64,000 nt of DNA. Origin: Lachnospiraceae bacterium (GTDB lineage Bacteria > Bacillota > Clostridia > Lachnospirales > Lachnospiraceae). Numbering within the stretch: the stretch's first letter is position 1; each line of letters begins with the position of its first letter. Location of the stretch: NCBI GenBank assembly GCA_028689655.1, contig JAQVCT010000001.1, positions 248,001-312,000 of the forward strand, read 5' to 3'. Shown here in pieces: positions 27,036 to 36,041 of this stretch. A program made the translations under genes and the position numbers. The notes below the pieces were generated by a model, which ran no database searches, was not told where the DNA came from, and saw nothing but the letters and a program-made list of their open reading frames with translations.

Positions 27036-28042
27036 TTCAGCTTTTCCCTTCCTTGCATTAAAATGTTAATATAGGAATCAAAATCAACGTCATTTTGCTG
27101 TTGCAGTGTCTCGAGATATTCTTTCTTTATCCCGGAAACACCGGTAAATGCACCGCAAATCGCGGTAGCCATGGCTCCTATGGTATCTGTATCTCCACCC
27201 ATGTTCGTGCAGAGGTAACTGCATTTATTAGGCTCCTGGGCATAGTATGCCACTGCAACTGCTGCCGGAACAGATTCTATGATAGGTACTCCGGTTCCTA
27301 CAATATCATATATTTTCTTAGTAAATTCATCATCGTCTTCGTACTTCTGTCTTGCAAGTTCGATACCGATCTTAACTCTTTCCTTTAATCTGGGACTGAA
27401 TGTCTCGCATCCTTTTTCATATCCCAGTTCTTCGATGCCCAGGATATCTTCAATCACCTTTTCAAAATCATCATTTACGATGGCCGAGCTGACACCTACC
27501 GCGATCATGGCAGCACCGGCGATGGTCACATCACTGGTATGTGTGGCTCTGGATACACCATACACATAATCCACGATTTTTTGCTTTTCGGATGGATCAA
27601 AAAGGCATCCAATCGGGGGAATCCTCATAGAACTTCCGTTGGAGAGTGCCTTGTCTGTCACTTTTGAATCTTCCACGCCATCTCTGTAATTTGCCAGTGC
27701 CAGCTTGGAAGTAGGCCCCAAAATATTATTTTCCCAGGCATTTTCCTTCTCCGCCCATGCGATCATCCTGATGGCAATATCTTTCACATCCGGAACATAA
27801 TCTGTAGATGAGATAGAATCCAATAATACCAATGCCTGTCCTGTGTCATCTGTGAATTGACCCTTTTTATAATTGAAAGCTACATCATTTTCGGCTGGTC
27901 CATCAATGAGACCTTCAATCTTACCACCAAAAAACTTTCTCGCTCTCTCTCTGCCCCACAATTCTGCCGGCATGCCCATGGCATCACCTAATGCCATACC
28001 ATAAAGAGCACCTGCCACCTTGTCTCTTATATCTCTGCTCAT
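27032..28042 (-). CDS. ADP-ribosylglycohydrolase family protein (DraG/ARH type)
   Basis: Hydrolase of 336 residues removing ADP-ribose from proteins or small molecules using two Mg ions. Metal motifs are GQFTDDTGQALVLLD at the N-terminus and NMGGDTDTIGAMATAICGAFTG near the C-terminus; the opening VAGALYGMALGDAMGMPAELW is also diagnostic. First gene of a three-gene operon with a promoter and repeated inverted motifs upstream. The neighbours point to small-molecule salvage rather than nitrogenase reactivation. Confidence 0.92.
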   Translation of the reverse strand: MSRDIRDKVAGALYGMALGDAMGMPAELWGRERARKFFGGKIEGLIDGPAENDVAFNYKKGQFTDDTGQALVLLDSISSTDYVPDVKDIAIRMIAWAEKENAWENNILGPTSKLALANYRDGVEDSKVTDKALSNGSSMRIPPIGCLFDPSEKQKIVDYVYGVSRATHTSDVTIAGAAMIAVGVSSAIVNDDFEKVIEDILGIEELGYEKGCETFSPRLKERVKIGIELARQKYEDDDEFTKKIYDIVGTGVPIIESVPAAVAVAYYAQEPNKCSYLCTNMGGDTDTIGAMATAICGAFTGVSGIKKEYLETLQQQNDVDFDSYINILMQGREKLK

Positions 28043-28080
28043 CTTTACATCCCTTTCTTGTTCATTTGTGCTGTCTTGTT

Positions 28081-28122
28081 ATTACAAGTTGTATTGTATA
28101 TCTTCTTTGTGCAGTATGTCAA
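28081..28122 (-). promoter_or_regulatory. Promoter and operator of the ADP-ribosylglycohydrolase operon
   Basis: Minus strand TTGACA (28117-28122) and TACAAT (28093-28098) with 18-bp spacing. An inverted motif ATTACA-AGT-TGTATT (28081-28095) overlaps the -10 and start region, placed to block transcription. Two similar motifs lie upstream at 28158-28190. Confidence 0.7.
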
Positions 28123-28157
28123 TAATGTTTTCATTTTTCGTCATTTTATACATAAAT

Positions 28158-28190
28158 ATTACATGTTGTAATGTTTTTACGTATTGTAAA
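28158..28190. promoter_or_regulatory. Upstream inverted repeats resembling the -10 operator
   Basis: ATTACA-TGT-TGTAAT (28158-28172) is a perfect inverted repeat, and TTTAC-GTATT-GTAAA (28176-28190) a second. With 28081-28095 they give three sites around one promoter. The binding protein is unknown; the GntR regulator at 24183 is the nearest candidate, and a NiaR-type NAD repressor elsewhere in the genome is an alternative. Confidence 0.55.
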
Positions 28191-28260
28191 TGAAATTTTT
28201 TTGTGAAAATTTCACAAACACTTTTTGGTGGAAACTTTACAGGGATTTCCTATTTAAGCC

Positions 28261-28307
28261 AAAAAAACACATGGGTAACTGCAAATCATTGCCTGTTACC
28301 CATGTGT
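28261..28307 (-). terminator. Terminator after the aminotransferase gene
   Basis: Perfect 13-bp stem ACACATGGGTAAC / GTTACCCATGTGT followed on the minus strand by seven T. Confidence 0.93.
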
Positions 28308-28330
28308 CCTATTTAACGCTGCTCTAAGCC

Positions 28331-29521
28331 TTACTTTCCGTAGCATTCCTTCACGAACCTGCGAAGTGCCACGAGAGATCTCTCCACTTTTTCTGTGTCA
28401 ATACAATATGCCATACGGAAGTATCCCGGACATCCAAAGCTGTCCCCGGGTACCAGCATCAGATCATACTTCTTTGCCTTTTCACTGAATGCCCTGGCAT
28501 CCTCCTCCAGCGCTTTCGGGAAGATGTAGAAAGTTCCACCGGGCTTCACGCAGGTAAAGCCCAGATCCAGCAGTTCCTTATATAGGATATTCATATTGGT
28601 CTCATACACAGACAGGTCAGATGTCATGTCCACCACCTCTGCCACCGCCAGTTGAATAAGGGATGGAGGACAGTTATGTCCGGTTCCCCTGGATATCTGA
28701 CCACACATCTGAACGATGGTCTCAGCATCTTTACATGCGGGATTCACCGCCACGTATCCGATACGCTCTCCCGGAAGGGAGAGGGATTTACTGTAGGAGT
28801 AACATACCAGGGTATTGTCATAAAATGCGGATACACATGGCGCATCCGCCCCTTCAAATACGATTTCTCTGTATGGTTCATCTGATATGACATAAATGTC
28901 ATGTCCATATTCTTTTGATTTCTCCGTCAGAATAGATGCCAGTCTCCTGATGGTCTCCGTGGAGTACACGATACCGGATGGATTATTCGGCGTGTTGATG
29001 AGCACTGCCATGGTCTTCTCATTAAGTATCTCCTGAAAAGCTTCAAAGTTAATCTGAAAATCTTCCACCCGGGGTGGCACGATCTTCAGCACTGCCCCCG
29101 TGAGATTGATGTAAGGCGCATACTCTGGGAAATATGGTGCGAATGTAATAATCTCATCCCCTGGCACGGTCACGGCGCGCACTGCATGGGCAATGGCTCC
29201 CGCAGCCCCTGTGGTGGGGAAAATATCTGATGCTGTATAAGGAATCCCGAACCGACGCTCCAGGGACGCCGCCACCGCTTCACGAAATGTGGGATTCCCC
29301 AGTGTAGGACTGTATCCATGTAATACCATAGGGTCCTGCTCCTGCAAGAGGCGGATCATCGCCTGGGTAAATTCTTTTGGCGGTATCACAGATGGATTTC
29401 CCAGACTGTAATCAAATACATTCTCATACCCAATCTCTTTTCCCCGCTCTGTAGCATAGGTAAATAATTCTCTGATCACAGATTTTCCATTTAACATTTC
29501 TTTATAATTTTCAGCTAACAT
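28331..29521 (-). CDS. PLP-dependent class I/II aminotransferase
   Basis: Fold-type I aminotransferase of 396 residues. PLP motifs: NTPNNPSGIVYS, VISDEPYREIVFEG and the Schiff-base lysine in CYSYSKSLSLPGERIGY; C-terminal GYFRMAYCIDTEKVERSL carries the substrate-carboxylate Arg. Length and opening (SGNP-like DYSLGNPSVIPPKEF) agree with aspartate/aromatic aminotransferases of the pyridoxal Ib group. Substrate is undefined. The ATG at 29521 has AAGGAG upstream. It follows the hybrid kinase by 42 bp and may be co-transcribed with it. Confidence 0.9.
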   Translation of the reverse strand: MLAENYKEMLNGKSVIRELFTYATERGKEIGYENVFDYSLGNPSVIPPKEFTQAMIRLLQEQDPMVLHGYSPTLGNPTFREAVAASLERRFGIPYTASDIFPTTGAAGAIAHAVRAVTVPGDEIITFAPYFPEYAPYINLTGAVLKIVPPRVEDFQINFEAFQEILNEKTMAVLINTPNNPSGIVYSTETIRRLASILTEKSKEYGHDIYVISDEPYREIVFEGADAPCVSAFYDNTLVCYSYSKSLSLPGERIGYVAVNPACKDAETIVQMCGQISRGTGHNCPPSLIQLAVAEVVDMTSDLSVYETNMNILYKELLDLGFTCVKPGGTFYIFPKALEEDARAFSEKAKKYDLMLVPGDSFGCPGYFRMAYCIDTEKVERSLVALRRFVKECYGK

Positions 29522-29563
29522 TATGATTCTCCTTGTAAATTGAAACTCTGGCAACAGAGTCTA

Positions 29564-32500
29564 TTATTTCATCATATATCGATACAGCACCTGATACAGA
29601 ATTTCCGAATCGATTGGTTTGGAAATATGATCATTCATACCGGAGGACAGGGATGCCGATATGTCCTCTGTGAAAGCGTTGGCAGTCATGGCTATGATGA
29701 CCACACTCTGTGCCTGCGGATGGCTGGAATGACGTATTGCTTTGGTGGCTTCATATCCATTCATCACAGGCATCTGTACATCCATGAGAATCGCGTCATA
29801 AGTACCTGCTTCTGAATTTTCAAACATCTCCAGTGCTTCTTTTCCATCATTTGCTGTCTCCACCTGGCAGTTGACCATCTCCAGGAGGTCTCTCGCCACC
29901 TCTCTGTTGAAGTCGGTATCATCCACCAGCAGTACCTTCTTGCCTCGGAAATCATAATCCTCCGCATTGGCAGTCTTATTTACCAGACGTCCCTGGCTGA
30001 GAGACATGAGAATATTGAAGATGGTTGACTGGAACACCGGTTTCGTCACACATGCGTCCACACCTGCCATAGTTGCCTCCTCGCTGATTTCATTGATATC
30101 ATAGGCAGATACCACGATGACAATGGTATTCTGATCATAGGACTCCCTGATTCTTCTGGTAAGTTCCACACCGTCAAGTCCCTGCATTTTCCAGTCGATA
30201 AGGCAGAGGTCATATGCTTTTCCATCGTTTCGTGCCTTGGTCATAATATTCAGGGCTTCCTCTCCACTGGAGGTGTTGTCATAGGTGATACCCATACGTT
30301 CCAATACGCAGGAGGCGTATTCCAGGGCTTCCTCATCGTCATCAATGATCATCGCCTTAATGTCCTTGATGGCTTCCGAGGTAATCATATTCTCATTCAT
30401 TGCTTCCTCAAAGGGGATGTCAATCGTAAATGTACTTCCCACCCCTGGCTTACTCTCCACATTGATAACGCCGCCCATTAATTCTGTGAGATTCTTGGTG
30501 ATAGACAGCCCTAAGCCGGAACCGCCATGTTCTTTCGCTGTAAGCGCATTTTCCTGCTCAAAGGGTTGGAAGATTCGGCTCATATACTCTTCACTCATTC
30601 CACTGCCCGTATCCGACACAGAGATCTGAAAATATACTTTTTTCTGTACATTGTGGTACTGTTCAATCTTTAAGGTAATCCTCCCACCTTTTTCTGTAAA
30701 TTTTAACGCATTTGACAGTAGATTCAATATGATCTGCTGTACACGCAGCTGATCCCCTATGAGGATCTCTGAAGTCACATTGACCAGCTGGGTATCGAAC
30801 TGGATACCCTTATTATTGCACTGACTGTAATACAGGGTGGTAATGGTATTCACAATTTCTTTCAAATCGAACTGAGAATGTGCGATCTTGATCTTATCAC
30901 TCTCGATGGCAGACATATCCAATACATCATTAATCAGATTCAGCAAATGTTTGGAGGATACCATGACTTTTCTCAGATACTCCTTCACCTTACTCTGATT
31001 TCCAATATTTTTCTCTGCCAGGGTAGTCATACCAATGATGGCATTCATAGGAGTTCGAATCTCATGGGACATGCGCGCCAGAAAATCACTCTTGGACTTA
31101 TTGGCATGCTGTGCCTGCTCAATGGCAGTGCCCAGCTGTCGATTCTTCTCCTCCAACGCTTTTTCGCTCCTTGCCCGAAACGCCAGCATAGCGATGAGCA
31201 ATCCTATCACGATGGTCAACAGGATGAAACCCATGCTCAACGGCACACGGTATTCGTAAACAAAATCCGCAACGGTGTAGTGGTATCTGTTCTTGGCTGT
31301 ATTCTGTATAATGATGGAATTCACATCCTTCACAGACAGTTTTCCAATAGACTTATCGATTATGGAGATAAATCTGTCATCATCCAGCAGTTTACTCATC
31401 TGTGTGTCCCCGTCTGCATAGATGAATGCCGCCAGACTGTTGGCATCATCCAGACTCTGTACCGGCAACATACTGAGATTCTTATAAATTGGTTTTGATA
31501 AAAATGGCTCCACAACATAGCGGTTCTGTAGAAACATATCTACTTCCCCGTTCTCCACCGCTTTAAATATTTCCTCAACGGACTCATAGTTCTTCAAAAT
31601 AAAATTCGGGTAGACCTCATGAATCGCCTTCTCCAGCGTTCCAGATCCAGTGGCTACCGCTACTGTCAGAGTACTGTCCTCAGAAAATTCAAATTGATTC
31701 TTTGCCACGAAAACTTTATCTGTTTCCAGATAAGGCATGCTGAGGTGCAATCCCTCCACACCCTGATTGGTGGTGTTATACTCCACGCCGGACAGCACAT
31801 TGATATCATGTTCTCTCAGCCACGCCGTATCCACGTCTGTATCAGGCAGCTTTACATATTGAAACCGAAAACCACTGTTTTCTGCTATCTTATCCAGAAT
31901 ATCCCTGGCAATTCCCTGAAATTCTCCCTTTTCATCCGTATAGGAGATTGGCGCATGATCCGGCTCGTAACCCACATTGATAGGAGGCATATGATCTACA
32001 TATTCCTGTTCTGCGTAGGTAAGCCTGGTATCGTCATAGAGCTGAAAATACTGGGACATAAGCTCTGGCTGAAATGTGGGATCATTGATGATAATAGCTG
32101 TCATTGCCTCATTCAATTCATCCAGAAAAGGTGAATTTTTCTGCAGAATATAGTAACTCTGCATAGGTGAAAAACGCCCCAGCAGTTTATAAGAATCATT
32201 GTTAAATAATATATTAGTAACAATCGCATCTGAACTTCCATTATTCAGAGATTCCAATACATCCTGCATTTTGTCATAATATGTGATCGATTTCGGGGTA
32301 ATATGGTTCACCACCGCATATCTGTCGATAAATGCCGTGGTAAATCCACTTCCTTCATACTTCACAGCGCCAAAATTCATCCTGGACATAGCATTGAAAT
32401 CTTCGAACTTCACATCCCCAAAAGGACCATCCTTGCGCACATAGATCGCCGCAAATTCTGTTCCCATCATATACGTGGAATAATCACATTGTTCCTTGAT

Positions 32501-32824
32501 GAAATCCCGCATCTGTACTGGTGCCAAGATATCAATTTCCCCATTCAGCAGCATGTCATAGGCATCTGAAAATCCTTCCGATGGCACGTATTCATAATTC
32601 CAGTGTGTCATCTCACCAATCTTATTCAAATAATCTACGTTATATCCAGATGGTTTTCCATCCTTATCATAATATTGAAACTGCCCCAATGGGAAAAAGC
32701 CCACCCGCACGGTAGCCTCCGTTGCGGCATTCGACTTTAATCCAATCAGGAATCCCATGACAAATACAAGTGCCATTGCCAAACCTATCCTTTTTGTCCA
32801 GTTCCAGGATTTATTCAGTTTCAT
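29564..32824 (-). CDS. Hybrid sensor kinase with two periplasmic-binding domains (EvgS/BvgS-like)
   Basis: Membrane hybrid kinase of 1086 residues. After an N-terminal signal anchor come two family-3 solute-binding domains (about 40-265 and 285-510; RVGFFPLGQFQYYDKDGKPSGY, INVGYEPDHAPISYTDEKGEFQG). A TM helix lies near 530-555, HisKA with MSHEIRTPMNAIIG (His about 587), an ATPase domain with NLLSNALKF and GGSGLGLSITKNL, and two receiver domains: Asp in LIDWKMQGLDG about 876 and in ILMDVQMPVMNG at the C-terminus. No Hpt or DNA-binding domain. The ATG at 32824 after GAGG is chosen over one 18 codons earlier. Ligand is probably an amino acid or similar small molecule. Confidence 0.88.
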   Translation of the reverse strand: MKLNKSWNWTKRIGLAMALVFVMGFLIGLKSNAATEATVRVGFFPLGQFQYYDKDGKPSGYNVDYLNKIGEMTHWNYEYVPSEGFSDAYDMLLNGEIDILAPVQMRDFIKEQCDYSTYMMGTEFAAIYVRKDGPFGDVKFEDFNAMSRMNFGAVKYEGSGFTTAFIDRYAVVNHITPKSITYYDKMQDVLESLNNGSSDAIVTNILFNNDSYKLLGRFSPMQSYYILQKNSPFLDELNEAMTAIIINDPTFQPELMSQYFQLYDDTRLTYAEQEYVDHMPPINVGYEPDHAPISYTDEKGEFQGIARDILDKIAENSGFRFQYVKLPDTDVDTAWLREHDINVLSGVEYNTTNQGVEGLHLSMPYLETDKVFVAKNQFEFSEDSTLTVAVATGSGTLEKAIHEVYPNFILKNYESVEEIFKAVENGEVDMFLQNRYVVEPFLSKPIYKNLSMLPVQSLDDANSLAAFIYADGDTQMSKLLDDDRFISIIDKSIGKLSVKDVNSIIIQNTAKNRYHYTVADFVYEYRVPLSMGFILLTIVIGLLIAMLAFRARSEKALEEKNRQLGTAIEQAQHANKSKSDFLARMSHEIRTPMNAIIGMTTLAEKNIGNQSKVKEYLRKVMVSSKHLLNLINDVLDMSAIESDKIKIAHSQFDLKEIVNTITTLYYSQCNNKGIQFDTQLVNVTSEILIGDQLRVQQIILNLLSNALKFTEKGGRITLKIEQYHNVQKKVYFQISVSDTGSGMSEEYMSRIFQPFEQENALTAKEHGGSGLGLSITKNLTELMGGVINVESKPGVGSTFTIDIPFEEAMNENMITSEAIKDIKAMIIDDDEEALEYASCVLERMGITYDNTSSGEEALNIMTKARNDGKAYDLCLIDWKMQGLDGVELTRRIRESYDQNTIVIVVSAYDINEISEEATMAGVDACVTKPVFQSTIFNILMSLSQGRLVNKTANAEDYDFRGKKVLLVDDTDFNREVARDLLEMVNCQVETANDGKEALEMFENSEAGTYDAILMDVQMPVMNGYEATKAIRHSSHPQAQSVVIIAMTANAFTEDISASLSSGMNDHISKPIDSEILYQVLYRYMMK

Positions 32825-32879
32825 CTGATCGTCCTCGCTATTCTTCCTGCTTTTTTCTGTAGTTTTCTCTTCATTCAAT

Positions 32880-33031
32880 TATGTGATATATGACGCAGAT
32901 TAACATCAGCAGAGCCTCGAAAATCTTCGATTTTCTCAGTCGCGTTGCTTGTCAAATGGTTAAATAGAAAGTCTTACATGCAAGCATGACGTCTTTCTAT
33001 TCAATCACTTGACTCTGCTTAATCTCGTATA
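32880..33031 (-). repeat. Composite palindromic array, copy 2, inner part
   Basis: Shares with the 24906-25208 array the segments GCAGAG..CTCGAAAATC, GATTTTCTC..TCGCGTTGCT, CTTACATGCAAGCATGACGT and CACTTG.CTCTGCTT. GCAGAG near 32911 can pair with CTCTGC near 33013, closing a branched structure. It occupies the 448-bp gap between the second LacI gene and the hybrid kinase, along with the tandem units that follow. No gene was recognised here. Confidence 0.75.
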
Positions 33032-33202
33032 TTAACGTCATGCTCTTTGAGCATTCCTGACGCAGATTACTACGTAATCTGGTCATATTTAACGTCATGC
33101 TCTTTGAGCATTCCTGACGCAGATTACTACGTAATCTGGTCATATTTAACGTCATGCTCTTTGAGCATTCCTGACGCAGATTACTACGTAATCTGGTCAT
33201 AT
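33032..33202 (-). repeat. Three tandem 57-bp units of the palindromic family
   Basis: Three units at 33032-33088, 33089-33145 and 33146-33202 appear identical. On the minus strand each reads TGACC-AGATTAC-GTA-GTAATCT, GCGTCAGGAA, TGCTC-AAA-GAGCA, TGACGTTAAATA. Because 57 is a multiple of three, open frames with 19-residue repeats appear on both strands; these are not credible genes. Confidence 0.93.
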
Positions 33203-33272
33203 TATATCACTGTATGGTTGTTTTTTCTATGTTAATGAGATCTTTCCTGTCTTCCGTACCCGGTTCTGATTC

Positions 33273-34292
33273 TCATGCCTTTCCCGGATGCACGCTGTCT
33301 CGATATATGATCCTGCCCTCCACGATGCGAATGCCTGTCTTCACAGGTTCTCCATTCAGTCTTTTCAGCAACAGTTCCACGCACCGTTTTGCCAGCACTC
33401 CCGTCTCCACTTCAAAGCTGGTAAGCCCCATATCGCAAAGCCCTGGATACATGGAATTGTCAAATCCCACCACAGAAATGTCATTGGGTACACGGTAACC
33501 ATTTTTCCGCAATCCATTTATGAGCATCGCAGCACTAAGGTCACTGCTGCACACAAATGCTGTTGGCATATCCGCCTCCGGCAGCACAATGCTGTCCTCT
33601 GTGATCTTACGTGTAATGGAGTCGCGATCCTCTATGATCTGATGATCCTGAACCTGCTGCCCCTGCTCCATCATTGCTTTACAATATCCCAGATACCGAT
33701 CTGCGACACGCGTGTCATATTGATAAGATCCCACAAAGTCAATCCTGATATGTCCCGTGGAAAGCAGATATCTGGTAAGGAGATAGGTTCCATAATATCC
33801 GTTGGATATCACTGCGTCGCAAGCCGTCTGCGCACTGTAGGATTCTAGATACACCACGGACAATTTTTCCTCCTGCAGTGCGATCTCATATAGCGGTTCC
33901 AGCTTTCCAATGACGATGATACCGGATACTTTTCGCTCCGTAACGAACTGTGGGAGCAGTAGACTCCGCTCCTCTTCTTTTTCCAATATTTCCAGAACTT
34001 CTGTGGACTCTTCCTGTTTGATACTCTTATGTACTTCCCGATATAGCTGCCAGTAAAAATACTCGTACTTTTCCAGATACTGTTCTGGAATGATCACCCC
34101 GATCTGGAAATGCTGCTTTCCTCCCTCCATCTTATCGGAAGGGCGGCTGTATCCCCATTCCCTGGCAAGCTCTTTGATGCGCAGACGCATCTCCTCACTG
34201 ACTCCCTTTTGATCGGACAATGCCTTGGATACAGTCACCACGCTGACGTCCAGTGCTGCTGCTATATCTGCTAATTTTATTTTCTTTGCCAT
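33273..34292 (-). CDS. LacI-family transcriptional regulator
   Basis: Regulator of 339 residues with HTH IKLADIAAALDVSVVTVSKALSD and a sugar-sensing domain (FQIGVIIPEQYLEKYEYFYW, SVVGFDNSMYPGLCDMGLTSFEVE). Divergent from the Lon-like ATPase gene across 247 bp of palindromes. The target is unknown. The carbohydrate operon at 36-47 kb already has its own two-component pair, and no LacI-type operator with central CG was seen near either side. Confidence 0.88.
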   Translation of the reverse strand: MAKKIKLADIAAALDVSVVTVSKALSDQKGVSEEMRLRIKELAREWGYSRPSDKMEGGKQHFQIGVIIPEQYLEKYEYFYWQLYREVHKSIKQEESTEVLEILEKEEERSLLLPQFVTERKVSGIIVIGKLEPLYEIALQEEKLSVVYLESYSAQTACDAVISNGYYGTYLLTRYLLSTGHIRIDFVGSYQYDTRVADRYLGYCKAMMEQGQQVQDHQIIEDRDSITRKITEDSIVLPEADMPTAFVCSSDLSAAMLINGLRKNGYRVPNDISVVGFDNSMYPGLCDMGLTSFEVETGVLAKRCVELLLKRLNGEPVKTGIRIVEGRIIYRDSVHPGKA

Positions 34293-34418
34293 GGAACCGC
34301 ATCCTTTCTATATCTATATCATCTATATCATCTGTATCCTTCTCTTTCATCATACGTTTTTCGCCTGAAAAGTCAATAAAAACCACAGATGCAACCTTCA
34401 CTAAAGTATGATATACTT

Positions 34419-34500
34419 TGACATGGTTACATAGTAACCATGTCAGGAAGACGCGAAGTGTCTGACGTTACTTTGACATGGTTATGTAATAACCATGTCA
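34419..34500 (+). repeat. Palindromic array with compensatory stem changes
   Basis: TGACATGGTTAC-ATA-GTAACCATGTCA (34419-34445), GGAA, GACGCGAAGTGTC hairpin, TGACGTTACTT, then TGACATGGTTAT-GTA-ATAACCATGTCA (34474-34500). The two large stems differ by one base in each arm so that pairing is kept (C-G to T-A). Linkers match those of the other arrays. It lies 40 bp before the start of the Lon-like ATPase gene. Confidence 0.88.
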
Positions 34501-34539
34501 TATTATGCCTAAATTATAATAAATAAAGGAGTACAAATT

Positions 34540-36024
34540 ATGCCCGTATTTGATTTTAGCGATGCACCAGTGAAAAATGCCAATCCTGAGTGTACCTATA
34601 CAACCTTTCAGTCAAACAAATCAGAGACATCACCTGAGCATCCTATCATGGTGTTGGACAATACCGAAAAAGAATGGGAGCATCACTCCTGTGGTGTTTT
34701 CACAAATCCAAATAAACGTTCTACCTTTGAGTTTGCTGTGGAGAGCGGTGCTGTGAAAGCTGATATCCTGCAAATTGATTCCCGTTTTGTGAGCCTGCTC
34801 CGCTGGCTTGGGGAAAATCATATCAATGTGCGTCTCTCGGGGAGCAATCGTACCGATGGATACGCTGTCTATAAGATTCGTGAGATTGCTTTCGGAGGCG
34901 GTACAAAGCTTTCCGCGGAAGATGGCTTTCTGCAGTATATGATAGACCGATTACTGGCCAGCAGTGCACCTGCGGAGGAATCCATCGATGAAGATCAGGA
35001 CGAAGTGGGGGATAGCATGAAGCTCACCAGTTTACAGAGCATCTCCGATTTCATGACCTGTGCCGGCAGGACATTGCCGGAAAATATTCGTCTGTGGGCA
35101 CGGAGAAATCTTGCGGTAGCGCGCTCCCACGAAGTGACTCCCGAGGAACGTCGTCATGCACAGCGTGCCCTCTCCATCATGATGAACATTCAGTGGAAGA
35201 CCAATTATTTTGAATCCATCGACCCCGTAGAAGCCCGCCGTATCCTGGACGAAGAGCTGTATGGTATGGAACGTGTAAAACAGCGTATCATCGAGACTAT
35301 CATCCAGATCAACCGAACCCACACTCTTCCCGCCTATGGGCTGTTGTTGGTGGGTCCCGCTGGTACCGGTAAATCCCAGATTGCCTACGCGGTGGCACGT
35401 ATTCTGAAATTACCCTGGACCACACTGGATATGAGCTCTATCAATGATCCGGAACAATTGACGGGCAGTTCCCGTATCTATGCCAATGCAAAACCTGGTA
35501 TTATCATGGAAGCTTATAACATGGCCGGGGAGTCTAATCTGGTATTTATTATCAACGAATTGGATAAAGCCGCTTCCGGTAAGGGAAATGGAAATCCCGC
35601 CGACGTACTCCTGACACTGTTGGATAACCTTGGATTTACAGATAACTATATTGAATGTCTGGTACCTACCGTTGGTGTCTACCCCATCGCTACCGCCAAT
35701 GACAAGTCCCAGATCAGTGCGCCGCTAATGTCACGTTTTGCAGTGATCGAGTTACCCGACTATACCAGTGACGAGAAAAAGATTATTTTCTCCCGCTTTG
35801 CACTGCCAAAAGTACTAAAACGCATGGGCTTGCAGGAAAATGAATGTGTCGTGACCGATGATGGTCTGGATGCTCTGATCCACCAGTTCAAAGACACCAC
35901 AGGTATCCGCGATCTGGAACAGGCTGCCGAGCACCTGGCTGCCAATGCTCTCTATCAGATCGAGGTGGATCATGTGACCAATGTGACCTTTGATACTGAA
36001 ATGGTACAGAAATTGTTCTCGTAG
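34540..36024 (+). CDS. Lon-like AAA+ ATPase lacking the protease domain
   Basis: Cytosolic protein of 494 residues. Residues 225-490 align by eye with the AAA module of Lon: LDEELYGMERVKQRIIETI, Walker A GPAGTGKS (about 272-279), RIYANAKPGIIMEAYNMAG, Walker B region LVFIINELDKA, FTDNYIECLVP, IATAND, sensor/Arg-finger MSRFAVIELPDYTSDEKK and TTGIRDLEQAAEHL. It stops where Lon would continue into its Ser-Lys peptidase, which is absent. The usual Walker B Asp of Lon (LLDEIDK) is Asn here (IINELDK), with Glu kept. The first 220 residues match no domain I know. It seems monocistronic. A remodelling or chaperone role is inferred. Confidence 0.75.
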   Translation: MPVFDFSDAPVKNANPECTYTTFQSNKSETSPEHPIMVLDNTEKEWEHHSCGVFTNPNKRSTFEFAVESGAVKADILQIDSRFVSLLRWLGENHINVRLSGSNRTDGYAVYKIREIAFGGGTKLSAEDGFLQYMIDRLLASSAPAEESIDEDQDEVGDSMKLTSLQSISDFMTCAGRTLPENIRLWARRNLAVARSHEVTPEERRHAQRALSIMMNIQWKTNYFESIDPVEARRILDEELYGMERVKQRIIETIIQINRTHTLPAYGLLLVGPAGTGKSQIAYAVARILKLPWTTLDMSSINDPEQLTGSSRIYANAKPGIIMEAYNMAGESNLVFIINELDKAASGKGNGNPADVLLTLLDNLGFTDNYIECLVPTVGVYPIATANDKSQISAPLMSRFAVIELPDYTSDEKKIIFSRFALPKVLKRMGLQENECVVTDDGLDALIHQFKDTTGIRDLEQAAEHLAANALYQIEVDHVTNVTFDTEMVQKLFS

Positions 36025-36041
36025 ATTCCAAAATCTCTAGA

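Noticed and set aside
33032-33202. Possible CRISPR array
   Set aside because: The three 57-bp units are contiguous with no unique spacers, internally palindromic, and there are no cas genes.
32997-33235. Open frames encoding 19-residue repeats on both strands
   Set aside because: They arise because the 57-bp unit is a multiple of three; no ribosome site and no protein-like composition.
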